Counted from the stretch's first letter, positions 1 to 11,402 are shown. The stretch is DNA of 64,000 bases from JAJEBT01 sp965214975 (GCA_965214975.1 OZ244055.1:2914001-2978000); one strand, 5' to 3'. Numbers and translations are program-made. Notes: generated from the sequence alone by a model not told the origin.

Positions 1-692
1 GCGGGGGCGCCGGGTCCGCCGTTGAGGAACTTGTACGTGCAGCCGACGGCGTAGTCGACCTTCCAGCGGTTGAGTTCGACCGGTATCGCGCCGGCCGAAT
101 GGCAAAGATCCCAGACGACGGGGATGTCGACAGCCTTGCAGCGCGCGGTGATCGATTCCATGTCGAGAACCGTCCCCGTGCGGTAATCGACATGGCTGAG
201 CACGACCAGCGCGGTTGCCTCGTCGATGGCCCCGGCAATCCCGTCCGGCGGCACCCGAACCAGTTCGCGCCCGCCGCCAAGCAGGTCGACCAGCCCTTCC
301 AGGATGTACACGTCGGTCGGGAAATTGCCGTTTTCCGTGAGCACCTTCCTCCGCACGCCGTCGGAACGCAGCAGCGAGGAGGCAAGCTTGAACATGTTGA
401 CCGAGGTGGAATCGGAAACCGCCACCTCGCCTTGCGACGCACCGACCAGCGGCGCGACCGCGTCACCCGCGCGCCGCGCGAGATGGAACCAGCCCGCGTC
501 GAGCCAGCTCCGGATCAACCCCTCGCCCCATTCCGTCTCGATCAGATCCCGGACGCCGTCCGGCGTCGTCCTCGGCAGCGCACCCAACGAGTTGCCGTCG
601 AAATACAGGACGCCGTCCGGGAGAAGGAACCTGTCCCGGGATCCCGTCAGATCGCACTGTTCGTCGAGGCGCTCCAGATCGGTGCGATTCAT
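1..692 (-). CDS. kynU: Kynureninase, N-terminal part (cut by window edge)
   Basis: Kynureninase is the PLP enzyme that cleaves kynurenine or 3-hydroxykynurenine to (hydroxy)anthranilate and alanine in tryptophan breakdown. About 230 residues are present, starting MNRTDLERLD at the ATG ending at 692 and running off the left edge. Visible family features are LYFDGNSLGALPR near residue 30, the SVNMFKL segment, VVWDLCHSAGA near residue 200, and the PLP-lysine region YKFLNGGPGAP at the truncated end. The Shine-Dalgarno is weak. Divergent from the HNH gene. Call is confident; the C-terminal half lies outside the window. Confidence 0.9.
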   Translation of the reverse strand, partial: MNRTDLERLDEQCDLTGSRDRFLLPDGVLYFDGNSLGALPRTTPDGVRDLIETEWGEGLIRSWLDAGWFHLARRAGDAVAPLVGASQGEVAVSDSTSVNMFKLASSLLRSDGVRRKVLTENGNFPTDVYILEGLVDLLGGGRELVRVPPDGIAGAIDEATALVVLSHVDYRTGTVLDMESITARCKAVDIPVVWDLCHSAGAIPVELNRWKVDYAVGCTYKFLNGGPGAP

Positions 693-1075
693 GACGCTGC
701 CTATCCGGCGAAGAGCGCGAACCTCTGACGCCGCCGCATCACCGAGTGACCGTTCATGCGCGAAAAACCGTCTCTCGTTCTCGAAACGCTAGAAGTCCCC
801 GGTTCCGCCGTCAAGCACGGACGGCGGAGCCGCGCCCCGCCAACCCTCCCGGAACCGCGATGACCGCATCCGAGACGGAAACGTCCCGACCGAAAGCCGC
901 GAAGCCGGGAACCGGACTGTCGCGCACCGGCCGCAACATCCGAAACCGCTCGGGGAACGCGGCCAGGACCGTCCCGCGCCGGCCAGGCATCCGCGGCGTC
1001 TCCTTGCGCGGAACGCGGGGCCGGGGTAGGCTCCGGTTCCCAAGGCCGGTTCCGGAAAAGTGGAAGATTCGAGAG
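693..1075. other. Divergent intergenic region, kynU / HNH gene
   Basis: This is a 383-bp gap between the start of kynU (minus) and the HNH gene (plus). Apart from the candidate promoter for the rightward gene listed separately I see no conserved ORF, repeat or hairpin; several open frames here are GC-driven noise without family resemblance. Confidence 0.5.
1004..1032 (+). promoter_or_regulatory. Candidate housekeeping promoter for HNH-yej genes
   Basis: TTGCGC at 1004-1009 and TAGGCT at 1027-1032 are separated by exactly 17 bp, and the predicted start of transcription lies about 35 bp before the ATG at 1076. The match to a sigma-70-type promoter is moderate, so this is a candidate only. Confidence 0.4.
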
Positions 1076-1636
1076 ATGTCCGCGACGCAGGATTGCCCGG
1101 CCCTGGTGCTCAACGCCGATTTCCGGCCGCTGAACTACTTCCCGCTGTCGCTGTGGTGCTGGCAGGACGCGGTCAAGGCCGTGTTTCTCGACCGCGTCAA
1201 CATCGTCTCGGAGTACGACCGCGAGATCCGCTCGCCCAGTTCCGCCGTGCGGCTGCCGAGCGTGATCGCCCTCAAGCGCTACGTGCCGCTGTCCCGCCGG
1301 CCCGCGTTCACCCGCTTCAACGTGTTCCTGCGCGACCGTTTCGCCTGCCAGTACTGCGGCGTGGCGCCGGGAACATCCGAACTCACCTTCGACCACGTGG
1401 TGCCCAGGTCGCGCGGCGGCCAGACGGAGTGGACCAACGTCGTCGCCGCCTGCTCCGAGTGCAACCTGCTCAAGGGCGACCGGCTGCCGGACGAATGCGG
1501 AATGGCCCCGTCCCCGCCGCCGGCGGAGCCGACCAACCACCGGCTCCAGCGGAACGGGCGGTCGTTCCCGCCGAACTACCTGCACGCGAGCTGGCGGGAC
1601 TTCCTGTACTGGGACAGCGAACTGGAGCAGGGCTGA
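1076..1636 (+). CDS. HNH endonuclease family protein
   Basis: A 186-residue protein of the small stand-alone HNH nuclease type common in Alphaproteobacteria. The N-terminal half begins LVLNADFRPLNYFPLSLW, typical of this subfamily. The C-terminal half is a zinc-bound HNH core: C91-x2-C94, FDHVVPRSRGG with D106-H107, N121, and C126-x2-C129. The ATG at 1076 was chosen because family homologues begin right before LVLNADF, although the frame is open further upstream. The stop is 2 bp before the TTG proposed for the next gene, so the two are probably cotranscribed. Its cellular DNA target is unknown. Confidence 0.88.
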   Translation: MSATQDCPALVLNADFRPLNYFPLSLWCWQDAVKAVFLDRVNIVSEYDREIRSPSSAVRLPSVIALKRYVPLSRRPAFTRFNVFLRDRFACQYCGVAPGTSELTFDHVVPRSRGGQTEWTNVVAACSECNLLKGDRLPDECGMAPSPPPAEPTNHRLQRNGRSFPPNYLHASWRDFLYWDSELEQG

Positions 1637-1638
1637 TC

Positions 1639-3558
1639 TTGCGACGCGTCTCCGAACGGGTTCCGGTCGCCGCCGGGGCGAGGCGCCGCTCCGGGCTTCT
1701 CGGGATTCTCGGGGTTCTCGCCGTCGCCGCGGCGGCGTTCCCGGCGACCGGCGCGGCGGCGGACACGGTTCGAAGCCACGGGATCAGCGTCTTCGGCGGC
1801 CTCGGGCACCCTCCCGGGTTCCGGCATTTCGCCTACGCCGACCCCGACGCGCCGAAGGGCGGATCCATCCGGGTCGCCGGCATCGACAGCTTCGAGACCG
1901 TCAACCCCTTCATCTTCAGGGGGGAGAAGGAGGCGCTCGCCGAACGGCTGCTCTTCGACACCCTCATGACGCGGGCCCTGGACGAGCCCGACGCCCTCTA
2001 CGCGCTGGTGGCGAAAAGCGTCGAGCTGCCCCGGGAGGGGGGCTGGGTCGCGTTCGACCTCGACCCCGCGGCGCGTTTCCACGACGGCTCGCCGGTGACG
2101 GCGGACGACATCGTCTTCACCTTCGAGACCCTGCGCGCCAGGGGCCACCCCCGCTACCGCACGCTGTACCGGGACGTCGCGCGCGCCGAGGCGACGTCCC
2201 CCCGGCGCGTCCTGTTCACGTTCGGGGAGGGCCGTCACCGCGACCTCCCGACCAGGCTCGCCGCGCTGCCGGTGCTGTCGAAGGCCTATTACGACCGCCG
2301 CGAATTCGACCGGACCACGTTCGAGGCGCCGCTGGCCAGCGGTCCCTACAGGATCGCGAAGATGAACAGGGGCCGCTCGGTCGTCTACGAGCGCGTCCGC
2401 GACTACTGGGCGAGGGATCTTCCGGTGAACCGCGGGCGGCACAATTTCGACCGGATCGCGATCGACTACTACCGCGACCGCGAGATCGCCTTCCACGCCT
2501 TCTTCTCGCGCCAGTACGATTTCCGCGAGGAGTTCACGTCGCGCCAGTGGGCCACCCAGTACGACAAGCCGCCCGTGCGCAAGGGGCTGGTCGTCCGCCA
2601 GTCCCTGCCCGACCGCCTGCCGTCCGGCGTCCAGGCCTTCATCCTGAACCTGCGCCGCGCCAAGTTCCGGGACGTCCGCGTCCGTCGCGCGCTCGATCTC
2701 GCGTTCGATTTCGAATGGACCAACAGGACGCTGTTCTTCGGTCTCTACCGGCGCACCAACTCCATGTTCGAGAACTCGAGCTTGGCCGCCCTCGGCGCCC
2801 CCTCCGAAGCCGAACTCGCGCTGCTGGAGCCCTACCGCGGACGCGTTCCCGACGAGGTCTTCACGACCCCCTTCCGGGCACCGGTCACGGACGGCTCCGG
2901 AAACGTCCGCGGGAACCTGCGACAAGCGGCGCGGCTTCTCCGGAGCGCGGGACACCGGATCCGCGACGGCGTCCTGGTGAACGCCGCGGGCGAGCCGCTC
3001 GCGATCGAGTTCCTCCTGTTCGAGGCGAGCTTCAACCGCATCGTCAACCCCTACATCGCCAACCTCAGGCGGCTCGGCATCGCGGCGACGATCCGCGTCG
3101 TCGACGTGGCGAACTTCAAGCGGCGGACCGACTCGTTCGACTTCGACGTCGTGGTCCGGCGCATCGTCCAGCCGGTGACGCCGGGGCCTGAGCAGCGCGA
3201 CCAATTCGGCTCGGCGACCGCGGACGTCGAGGGTTCGGCCAACCTCGGCGGCATCCGGAATCCCGTCGTCGACGCGCTGGTCGAGAGGATTCTCGCGGCC
3301 GGCAGCCGGCCGGGGCTCGTGACCGCGGTCCGCGCGCTCGACCGCGTCCTGATGTGGAACAGGTACGTCGTGACCCAGTGGTACAACGACAGGCACAACA
3401 TCGCCTACTGGAACCGGTTCGGCCGCCCCGCGGCCGCGCCCGGCTTCGACCCCGGCATGGGCGTGCTCGACACCTGGTGGCAGGACGACGCGAAGGCCGC
3501 GATGATCGACGACGGGGTCGCGCCCCCGCCGCCGGCCGGCGCGCTGCCCCCGCCGTGA
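1639..3558 (+). CDS. yejA: Periplasmic solute-binding protein, family 5 (YejA-like)
   Basis: Peptide-binding component of a YejABEF importer (oligopeptides, and microcin C in enterobacteria). From a TTG start at 1639 the product is about 639 residues, normal for YejA. A twin-Arg-poor basic n-region is followed by a hydrophobic stretch (LLGILGVLAVAAAAF) and a signal-peptidase site near ATGAAA. The mature protein starts with the family pattern SHGISVFGGL...FAYADPDAPKGG and later contains DGSPVTADDIVFTFE. No ATG or GTG fits the N-terminus, hence the TTG; the start codon is the uncertain point. The three following genes encode its permeases and ATPase. Confidence 0.88.
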   Translation: MRRVSERVPVAAGARRRSGLLGILGVLAVAAAAFPATGAAADTVRSHGISVFGGLGHPPGFRHFAYADPDAPKGGSIRVAGIDSFETVNPFIFRGEKEALAERLLFDTLMTRALDEPDALYALVAKSVELPREGGWVAFDLDPAARFHDGSPVTADDIVFTFETLRARGHPRYRTLYRDVARAEATSPRRVLFTFGEGRHRDLPTRLAALPVLSKAYYDRREFDRTTFEAPLASGPYRIAKMNRGRSVVYERVRDYWARDLPVNRGRHNFDRIAIDYYRDREIAFHAFFSRQYDFREEFTSRQWATQYDKPPVRKGLVVRQSLPDRLPSGVQAFILNLRRAKFRDVRVRRALDLAFDFEWTNRTLFFGLYRRTNSMFENSSLAALGAPSEAELALLEPYRGRVPDEVFTTPFRAPVTDGSGNVRGNLRQAARLLRSAGHRIRDGVLVNAAGEPLAIEFLLFEASFNRIVNPYIANLRRLGIAATIRVVDVANFKRRTDSFDFDVVVRRIVQPVTPGPEQRDQFGSATADVEGSANLGGIRNPVVDALVERILAAGSRPGLVTAVRALDRVLMWNRYVVTQWYNDRHNIAYWNRFGRPAAAPGFDPGMGVLDTWWQDDAKAAMIDDGVAPPPPAGALPPP

Positions 3559-3583
3559 GAGACGGCCGCCGCCGGCCTTCCCG

Positions 3584-4687
3584 ATGCTCGCCTACATCGT
3601 CCGCCGACTGCTTCTGATGGTCCCGACGCTGGTCGGGATCATGATCATCAACTTCGCCATCGTGCAGCTCGCGCCGGGCGGCCCGATCGAGCAGATCATC
3701 GCCGAGCTGGCGGGCATCGACGCCGGCACGACCGGGCGGATCAGCGGATCGGGAAGCGAGGTCTCGGGCGCCCCCGCGACGACGGGGCAGACCGCCTCCG
3801 ACGGCCGCTACCGCGGCGCGCAGGGGCTCGATCCGGAATTCATCGCGGACCTCGAGCGCCAGTTCGGTTTCGACAAGCCGCTGCACGAGCGGTTTCTCCT
3901 GATGATGGGGAACTTCGCGCGGTTCGATTTCGGGACGAGCTACTTCCGCGACGAGACGGTCGTCGATCTCGTGCTCTCGAAGATGCCGGTGTCGATCTCG
4001 CTCGGGCTGTGGACCACGCTGCTGGTGTACCTGGTCTGCATTCCGCTCGGCATCCGCAAGGCCGTTCTCGACGGCACCCGGTTCGACGCCTGGACGACGA
4101 CCGCGCTGACCGTCGGCTTCGCCATCCCGTCCTTCGTGCTGGCGATCGTGCTGATCATGTTCTTCGCCGGCGGGACGTTCCTGGACTGGTTCCCGCTGCG
4201 CGGCCTGGTCTCGGAGGATTTCGGGGAACTCTCGCCGGCCGGCCGGATCCTCGACTATCTCTGGCATCTCGTGCTGCCGGTCACCGCGCTCGTGCTCGGC
4301 GGCTTCCTGTCGCTCACGATGCTGACGAAGAACTCCTATCTCGACCAGATCAACATGCTCTACGTGCAGACCGCGCGCGCCAAGGGCCTCACCGAGCGGC
4401 GGGTGCTCTACGGCCACGTGTTCCGCAACGCGATGCTGATCGTCATCGCGGGGTTCCCCTCGGCGTTCGTCGGCATCCTGTTCACCGGCGCCATGCTCAT
4501 CGAGATCATCTTCTCGCTCGACGGGCTGGGGCTGCTCGGCTTCGAGGCCGCCATCAAGCGCGACTACCCGGTCATGTTCGCGACGGTCTACTTCTTCACG
4601 CTGCTCGGCCTGGTCATGAACCTGGTCGGAGACCTGGCCTACACGATCATCGACCCGCGGATCGATTTCGAGAGCCGCGATGTCTAG
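3584..4687 (+). CDS. yejB: ABC transporter permease YejB
   Basis: Inner-membrane permease of the peptide importer, 367 residues. It opens with the DppB/OppB-type segment MLAYIVRRLLLMVPTLVGIM, has a periplasmic insert rich in Gly/Ser/Thr between residues 45 and 80 as YejB proteins do, and carries the EAA loop around YVQTARAKGLTERRVLYGHVFRNAM. About six transmembrane helices can be read. It overlaps yejE by 8 bp, indicating translational coupling within the operon. Confidence 0.9.
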   Translation: MLAYIVRRLLLMVPTLVGIMIINFAIVQLAPGGPIEQIIAELAGIDAGTTGRISGSGSEVSGAPATTGQTASDGRYRGAQGLDPEFIADLERQFGFDKPLHERFLLMMGNFARFDFGTSYFRDETVVDLVLSKMPVSISLGLWTTLLVYLVCIPLGIRKAVLDGTRFDAWTTTALTVGFAIPSFVLAIVLIMFFAGGTFLDWFPLRGLVSEDFGELSPAGRILDYLWHLVLPVTALVLGGFLSLTMLTKNSYLDQINMLYVQTARAKGLTERRVLYGHVFRNAMLIVIAGFPSAFVGILFTGAMLIEIIFSLDGLGLLGFEAAIKRDYPVMFATVYFFTLLGLVMNLVGDLAYTIIDPRIDFESRDV

Positions 4688-5745
4688 CCCGGGAAGCCCC
4701 GCCGGGGGACGCCCGTTCGGCGTCTCGGTGTCGCCTCTCAACCGGCGGCGGCTCCGGAACTTCCGCCGCAACCGGCGCGGTTTCTGGTCGCTCTGGATCT
4801 TCCTCGCCCTGTTCGCCGCGACGCTGCCCGCCGAGTTCGTCGCCAACGACCGCCCGCTCGCGGTGTGGCACGACGGCGCGCTCTACCTGCCGGTGCTCAG
4901 AACCTACGCCGAGACCGAGTTCGGCGGCGTGTTCGAGACGGAGGCGGAATACCGCGAACCGGAGGTGCAGGAACTGATCGCCGAGAAGGGCGGCTGGATG
5001 GTGTGGCCGCTGATCGCCTACAGCCACGACACCGTGAATCTCAACCTGCGCGTCCCGGCGCCGGCGCCGCCGTCGGCCGACAACGTGCTCGGCACCGACG
5101 ACCAGGGCCGGGACGTGCTGGCGCGCGTGATCTACGGTTTCCGCCTGTCGGTGCTGTTCGGCGTGATTCTCACGGCGCTCGGATCGGTCATCGGGGTCGC
5201 CGCCGGCGCCGTCCAGGGCTATTTCGGCGGCCGGATCGACCTGTTCTTCCAGCGTTTCATCGAGATCTGGGGCGGCCTGCCGCAGCTGTACATCCTGATC
5301 ATCCTGTCCAGCGTCATCGTCCCCGGGTTCTGGACGCTCCTGCTGATCCTCCTGCTGTTCGGATGGACCGCGCTGGTCGGCGTGGTGCGCGCCGAGTTCC
5401 TGCGGGCGCGCAACCTCGAGTTCGTCAAGGCCGCCCGCGCGCTCGGCGCCGGCAACGCGACGATCATGTTCCGGCACGTGCTGCCGAACGCCATGGTGGC
5501 GACCCTGACCTTCCTGCCGCTGATCCTCACCGGATCGATCACCAGCCTGACGGCGCTCGACTTTCTCGGGCTCGGCCTGCCGCCGGGCTCGCCCTCGCTC
5601 GGCGAACTGCTCCAGCAGGGGAAGTCGAACCTCCAGGCGCCGTGGCTCGGGCTGACCTCGACGATCGGCATCTCGCTCACCCTCGTTCTCCTGATCTTCG
5701 TCGGAGAGGCGGTGCGCGACGTCTTCGATCCGAGAAAGACCTTCC

Positions 5746-5753
<8 letters not shown>
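4680..5753 (+). CDS. yejE: ABC transporter permease YejE
   Basis: Second permease of the YejABEF importer, 357 residues. The N-terminus (SPLNRRRLRNFRRNRRGFWSLWIF) matches the DppC/OppC-type start. A long periplasmic loop follows the first helix, including the YSHDTVNLNLRVPAPAPPS segment seen in YejE proteins and then NVLGTDDQGRDVLARVIYG. The EAA loop is FVKAARALGAGNATIMFRHVLPNAM. Overlaps yejB at the start and yejF at the end by 8 bp each. Confidence 0.9.
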
Positions 5754-7383
<1,630 letters not shown>

Positions 7384-7389
7384 GACGGG

Positions 7390-7440
7390 CGGAATCCGGG
7401 GCGGAGGACGGAATCCGGGGCGGTGAACGGAATCCGGGCA
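7390..7440 (+). repeat. Short tandem repeat, 19-bp period
   Basis: CGGAATCCGGGGCGG recurs at 7390 and 7409 and, slightly shortened, at 7428, giving almost three units at a strict 19-bp spacing. It lies between yejF and glnB, just after the yejF stop. Function unknown; it could be noise or bind a protein. Confidence 0.6.
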
Positions 7441-7597
7441 GTTGTCCGAAATTCGCGCAGCCGCATGGCGGAAAAGCGGGCATTCCGGCGCCCGTTCCGG
7501 GCCTCCGCGCTTTGACTTCCGCGCCGCGATCTGGCACATACCGGGCGACGGACCGGCTGGTGTCGTCGCCAGCGCAACCGGGAACACTTGGACAGCC

Positions 7598-7936
7598 ATG
7601 AAGAAGATCGAGGCGATCATCAAGCCGTTCAAGCTTGACGAAGTGAAGGAAGCGCTGCACGAGATCGGCGTGAAGGGTCTGACCGTGACCGAGGCGAAGG
7701 GGTTCGGCCGCCAGAAGGGGCACACGGAACTCTATCGCGGGGCGGAATACGTCGTCGATTTCCTGCCCAAGGTGAAGATCGAGGTCGTGATCGAGGATTC
7801 GCTTCTCGAGCGCGCCGTCGAGGCCATCCAGCAGGCCGCCCACACCGGGCGGATCGGGGACGGCAAGATCTTCGTCTCGTCCATCGACGAGGCTTTCAGA
7901 ATCCGGACCGGCGAAAAGGGCACCGAGGCGATCTGA
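7598..7936 (+). CDS. glnB: Nitrogen regulatory protein PII
   Basis: A 112-residue PII signal protein, the trimeric sensor of 2-oxoglutarate, ATP/ADP and nitrogen status that controls adenylylation of glutamine synthetase and NtrB activity. The start MKKIEAIIKPFKLDEVKEAL is canonical. The T-loop is complete, with Tyr51 (the uridylylation site) in RGAEYVVDF, and the C-terminal signature TGRIGDGKIFV is intact. The glnB-glnA pair separated by 44 bp is the standard alphaproteobacterial arrangement, and the two are probably cotranscribed. TGGCAC at 7532-7537 recalls the -24 box of a sigma-54 promoter, but there is no convincing -12 element. Confidence 0.95.
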   Translation: MKKIEAIIKPFKLDEVKEALHEIGVKGLTVTEAKGFGRQKGHTELYRGAEYVVDFLPKVKIEVVIEDSLLERAVEAIQQAAHTGRIGDGKIFVSSIDEAFRIRTGEKGTEAI

Positions 7937-7980
7937 CGCCGCGCCGGGGCCGGGCCGCTCCATACAGGAAAGGAACGCAG

Positions 7981-9393
7981 ATGACGGGCGAGGCGAAAGA
8001 CGTCCTCAAGATGATCGAGGAGCACAACGTGCGGTTCGTGGACTTCCGGTTCACGGATCCGCGCGGGAAGTGGCAGCACACCACGCAGGCGGTGCGGACG
8101 GTGGACGAGGATCTGCTGGTGGACGGCGTCATGTTCGACGGCTCGTCGATCTCAGGCTGGAAAGTCATCAACGAATCCGACATGACGCTGGTTCCGGACT
8201 GCTCGACCGCGGTGATGGATCCGTTTTCCGCCCAGGAGCAGCTCATCCTGTTCTGCGACGTGGTCGAGCCGAGCACAGGACAGGCCTACAGCCGCGACCC
8301 GCGGTCGACGGCGAGACGCGCCGAGTCCCATCTCGCCCAGACCGGCATCGGCGACCGCGCGCTGTTCGGCCCCGAGCCGGAATTCTTCGTTTTCGACGAC
8401 GTGCGCTTCAACGTGTCCATGAACCGCACGTTCTACGCGCTCGACGAGGAGGAAGGCCCGTACAACACCGGCGTCAAGCTCGAGGGGGGCAACACCGGAC
8501 ACCGCCCGGCGATCAAGGGCGGGTACTTTCCGGTGGCGCCCGTCGATTCCATGGGCGACCTGCGCGCCGAGATGCTGACGGTGATGCAGGACATGGGCGT
8601 GCACACCGAAAAGCACCACCACGAGGTCGCGCCGAGCCAGAACGAGCTCGGCGTCGAGGCCTCCGATCTTCTCAGGACCGCGGACGCGCTGCAGATCTAC
8701 AAGTACTGCGTCCACAACGTCGCCCACTCCTACGGCAAGACCGCGACCTTCATGCCCAAGCCGGTCATGGGCGACAACGGTTCGGGCATGCACGTGCACC
8801 AGTCGATCTGGAAGGGCGACACGCCGCTGTTCGCGGGTTCCGGCTATTCGGATCTGTCGGAGACGGCGCTGTTCTACATCGGCGGCATCATCCGGCACGC
8901 CAAGGCGATCAACGCCTTCACCAACCCGAGCACCAACAGCTACAAGCGGCTGATCCCGGGCTTCGAGGCGCCGGTGCTGCTGGCCTATTCGGCGCGCAAC
9001 CGGTCGGCCTCGTGCCGCATCCCGTTCGCCAGCAGCCCCAAGGGCAAGCGCGTGGAGGTCCGGTTCCCGGATCCGGCGGCGAACCCCTACTACGCGTTCG
9101 CGGCCATGCTGATGGCCGGGATCGACGGCATCCAGAACAAGATCCACCCGGGCGACCCCATGGACAAGAACCTGTACGACCTGCCGCCCGAGGAACTCCA
9201 GGACGTGCCGACGGTCTGCCACAGCCTCCGGGAAGCGCTGGACTCGCTCGACGAGGACCGCGAGTTCCTGACCCGGGGCGACGTGTTCCCGAACGACCTG
9301 ATCGACGGGTTCCTCGAGCTCAAGTGGGAGGAGGTCTACAACTTCGAGCACTCGCCGCACCCGGTCGAGTTCTCGATGTACTACAGCGTCTGA
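7981..9393 (+). CDS. glnA: Glutamine synthetase, type I
   Basis: Converts glutamate, ammonia and ATP to glutamine; a dodecamer in the cytoplasm and the main ammonia-assimilating enzyme. The 470-residue length is typical of GSI-beta. Visible motifs are FDGSSISGW near residue 50, MHVHQSIWKGD near 275, the glutamate-binding NRSASCRIP, and the adenylylation tyrosine (Tyr399) in KNLYDLPPEE, indicating control by GlnE. AGGAAAGG ends 8 bp before the ATG. PII upstream is its indirect regulator. Confidence 0.96.
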   Translation: MTGEAKDVLKMIEEHNVRFVDFRFTDPRGKWQHTTQAVRTVDEDLLVDGVMFDGSSISGWKVINESDMTLVPDCSTAVMDPFSAQEQLILFCDVVEPSTGQAYSRDPRSTARRAESHLAQTGIGDRALFGPEPEFFVFDDVRFNVSMNRTFYALDEEEGPYNTGVKLEGGNTGHRPAIKGGYFPVAPVDSMGDLRAEMLTVMQDMGVHTEKHHHEVAPSQNELGVEASDLLRTADALQIYKYCVHNVAHSYGKTATFMPKPVMGDNGSGMHVHQSIWKGDTPLFAGSGYSDLSETALFYIGGIIRHAKAINAFTNPSTNSYKRLIPGFEAPVLLAYSARNRSASCRIPFASSPKGKRVEVRFPDPAANPYYAFAAMLMAGIDGIQNKIHPGDPMDKNLYDLPPEELQDVPTVCHSLREALDSLDEDREFLTRGDVFPNDLIDGFLELKWEEVYNFEHSPHPVEFSMYYSV

Positions 9394-9672
9394 TCCGCGG
9401 CGAAGGGCCTTTCCCGCCCCCCTTTCCGCCCGGCGGCGCCGGGATCCGCTTCGGGCCGGTCCCGGCAACCGACGGGAGGCGACCGCGGTCCGGGCGGTTC
9501 TCCCGCCGCTCCCCGAACTCCCGGCGGGCCGCCCCCGCGGCGGCGTCCGGTTCCCTCTTCCGGGCCGGCCCGCTTCCCGTTCGCGGGGCTGAAGACCCGG
9601 AGGAGCCGCCCGGCCGGCGGCTTGCCGCCGTCGACGGCGGGACGGAACGGCTCCGTCGCCCGTCCGCCTCCC

Positions 9673-11002
9673 TCAGTTTCTCCTGCGCGGCTCGACGCCG
9701 CCGTGCCAGTCCCGGAAATGGCGCTCGTGGGTCTCCAGGTAGGCGCCCGGTTTCATGTGCGCGTCGTAGAAATCGAGGTCGAGATGATGCGCCTGGATCA
9801 TCAGCGTCAACTGGATCGGATCGACCGTCGCCGGGAACTTGCCGTAGGTGTCGAGGATGTAGCCGCAGATGTCCTTGACGCACCGGACGCCTTCGGGCGA
9901 GGCCTGCGCCGTGGCCGCGTCGAACTCCGCGTTGGGCGCGACATGCGGCTTCAGCATCCCCCGCGCTTCCCACTCGTCCATGCTCATGGTCATGCCCTCG
10001 ATCGCGGCGTCGACGGCGGCGTCCATGTCGGCGTGGTAGGGAGGGCAGAACGCCTCGAACACCCCGTCCCGGCCGACCGGCACGGGGAACGGGTCGGAGC
10101 CCGACTGCACGAAGCGGAACCCGAGCCCCCGGCAGGTCGGCGTTCCCCCGAGGACGACGAGGGACGAGAAGCCGCCGTAGACCCATCCGCCGATGCCGGT
10201 GGCCTGCATGGCGAGCGCCATCAGCTGGCCCATGAAGGCGCCTTCCGCCAGCATTCCGTCGGACAGCATCTTCTCGAGCCGCGAAAGCGGCAGCACCTTT
10301 CTCCTCGACAGGAAGCCGCTCTCGACCCAGGGCCTGGTTGCCGCAGGGGCGCATGCCGTTGCGATCGTCGACGATGTAGTAGCCGCCGTCCCGGGCGTAG
10401 CGTCCCGCCTTGGAGTCGCAGAGGTTGAGGACAAGCTTGATCATGTCCTTGGTCACGTCGATCACGGGCATGAACAGGGTCGTGCCGGGCTTGTTGGTGA
10501 CCCACTGGTTGTGCGGCCAGACGCCGGGCTCCACCCCGGGAAGGTCCATGCGACCGTCGTCCAGCTTCTCGACGCAGGTCTCGTGGAACCCGACCACCTT
10601 TCCGCGGTCGCCCCGCTCCCCGTACTCCCGCATCCTGGTCATCGCCGCCCGGTCGGACTTCACGACGTAGACGCCGTTGTCGTCGGTGAAGAAGAGCCGC
10701 GCGCGATGCGACCCCATGGCGGACGGGTACGGCTTGCCGATCGTCTTGACCATTCCGCCGGGCAACTCGGTTTCCGCCAGGATGGGACCGGTCGTCGCGG
10801 TGGCGGCGGCGACCAGGATGGCGGTCTCCAGGTCGTCGAGAGGCACCGGCTCCTTGTCGGAGCGGTGGCGAAACGGTCCCTTGGTCATTTCCATGCCGAG
10901 GCCGAAACGCCGGGACCGGCGGCCCATGATCGCGTCGAACAGGGGATAGTCCCAGGCGGCCTCCGCCTGCGGCGGCAGTCCCCCGGGCTTTCGGTCATTC
11001 AT
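9673..11002 (-). pseudogene. Nitroreductase-like protein gene, single frameshift
   Basis: Two overlapping reading frames join into one protein of about 440 residues. The first frame, from the ATG ending at 11002, gives MNDRKPGGLPP... through DRNGMRPCGN; the second continues with PWVESGFLSRRKVLPLSRLE to the natural stop at 9673. One base must be gained or lost near 10331-10340. The N-terminus (FDAIMGRRSRRFGLG... then LDDLETAILVAAATATTG) recalls the flavin-binding start of nitroreductases, but I do not recognise the exact family. Both halves keep normal codon use, so this is either a very recent mutation or a sequencing error. It overlaps the next upstream gene by 8 bp. Confidence 0.6.
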
Positions 11003-11243
11003 CGGTCGCGTTCCCCCTGTTCCGCTTTCGGCCGAACGCCGCGTAGGGCAGGAGTCTCAGCGAAAACCCCCAGAAGGCCGGGTTGCCGACCGTGAGCCGC
11101 AGCATCTTCAGCACGTCGTCCCGGTCCATCGAGGTTTCGGCTTCCCACACCCCCATCTTTCCGACCACCACGACCTCGTTTCCCGCGACCCTCAGGGTCT
11201 CGATGTCGAAATCGAACTCTCCCGCCGCCGACTCGATCTTCAT
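10995..11243 (-). CDS. Small conserved-looking protein of unknown function
   Basis: An 82-residue protein, MKIESAAGEFDFDIETLRVAGNEVVVVGKM..., with alternating charged and hydrophobic residues in the first half and a basic tail (FGRKRNRGN). No signal peptide or membrane helix, no family recognised. Its 3' end overlaps the nitroreductase-like gene by 8 bp, so the two form an operon and this protein may be a partner of that enzyme. Confidence 0.6.
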   Translation of the reverse strand: MKIESAAGEFDFDIETLRVAGNEVVVVGKMGVWEAETSMDRDDVLKMLRLTVGNPAFWGFSLRLLPYAAFGRKRNRGNATDE

Positions 11244-11402
11244 GGCTGGTCCTCCGGACGGAATTTCACGGGATCGCCTTCCGACGGGCGTTCCCGCGCG
11301 CGACCGGTCCGTCGCCGGTCCCGCGGGGATCCCTCCCCCTCGACTTCCTCCGGCGCCCGTCGGGACGAACCCCGCGGCCGGATTGGCGCTTGACGGTCTT
11401 CA

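Noticed and set aside
701..1585. Long minus-strand frame opposite the HNH gene
   Set aside because: Arg/Gly/Pro-rich shadow of the HNH gene, without homology; the HNH motifs are on the plus strand.
7532..7550. Sigma-54 promoter for glnB (TGGCAC)
   Set aside because: The -24 box TGGCAC fits, but the sequence at the -12 position reads GGGCGA instead of TTGCW. Mentioned only as a remark in the glnB entry.
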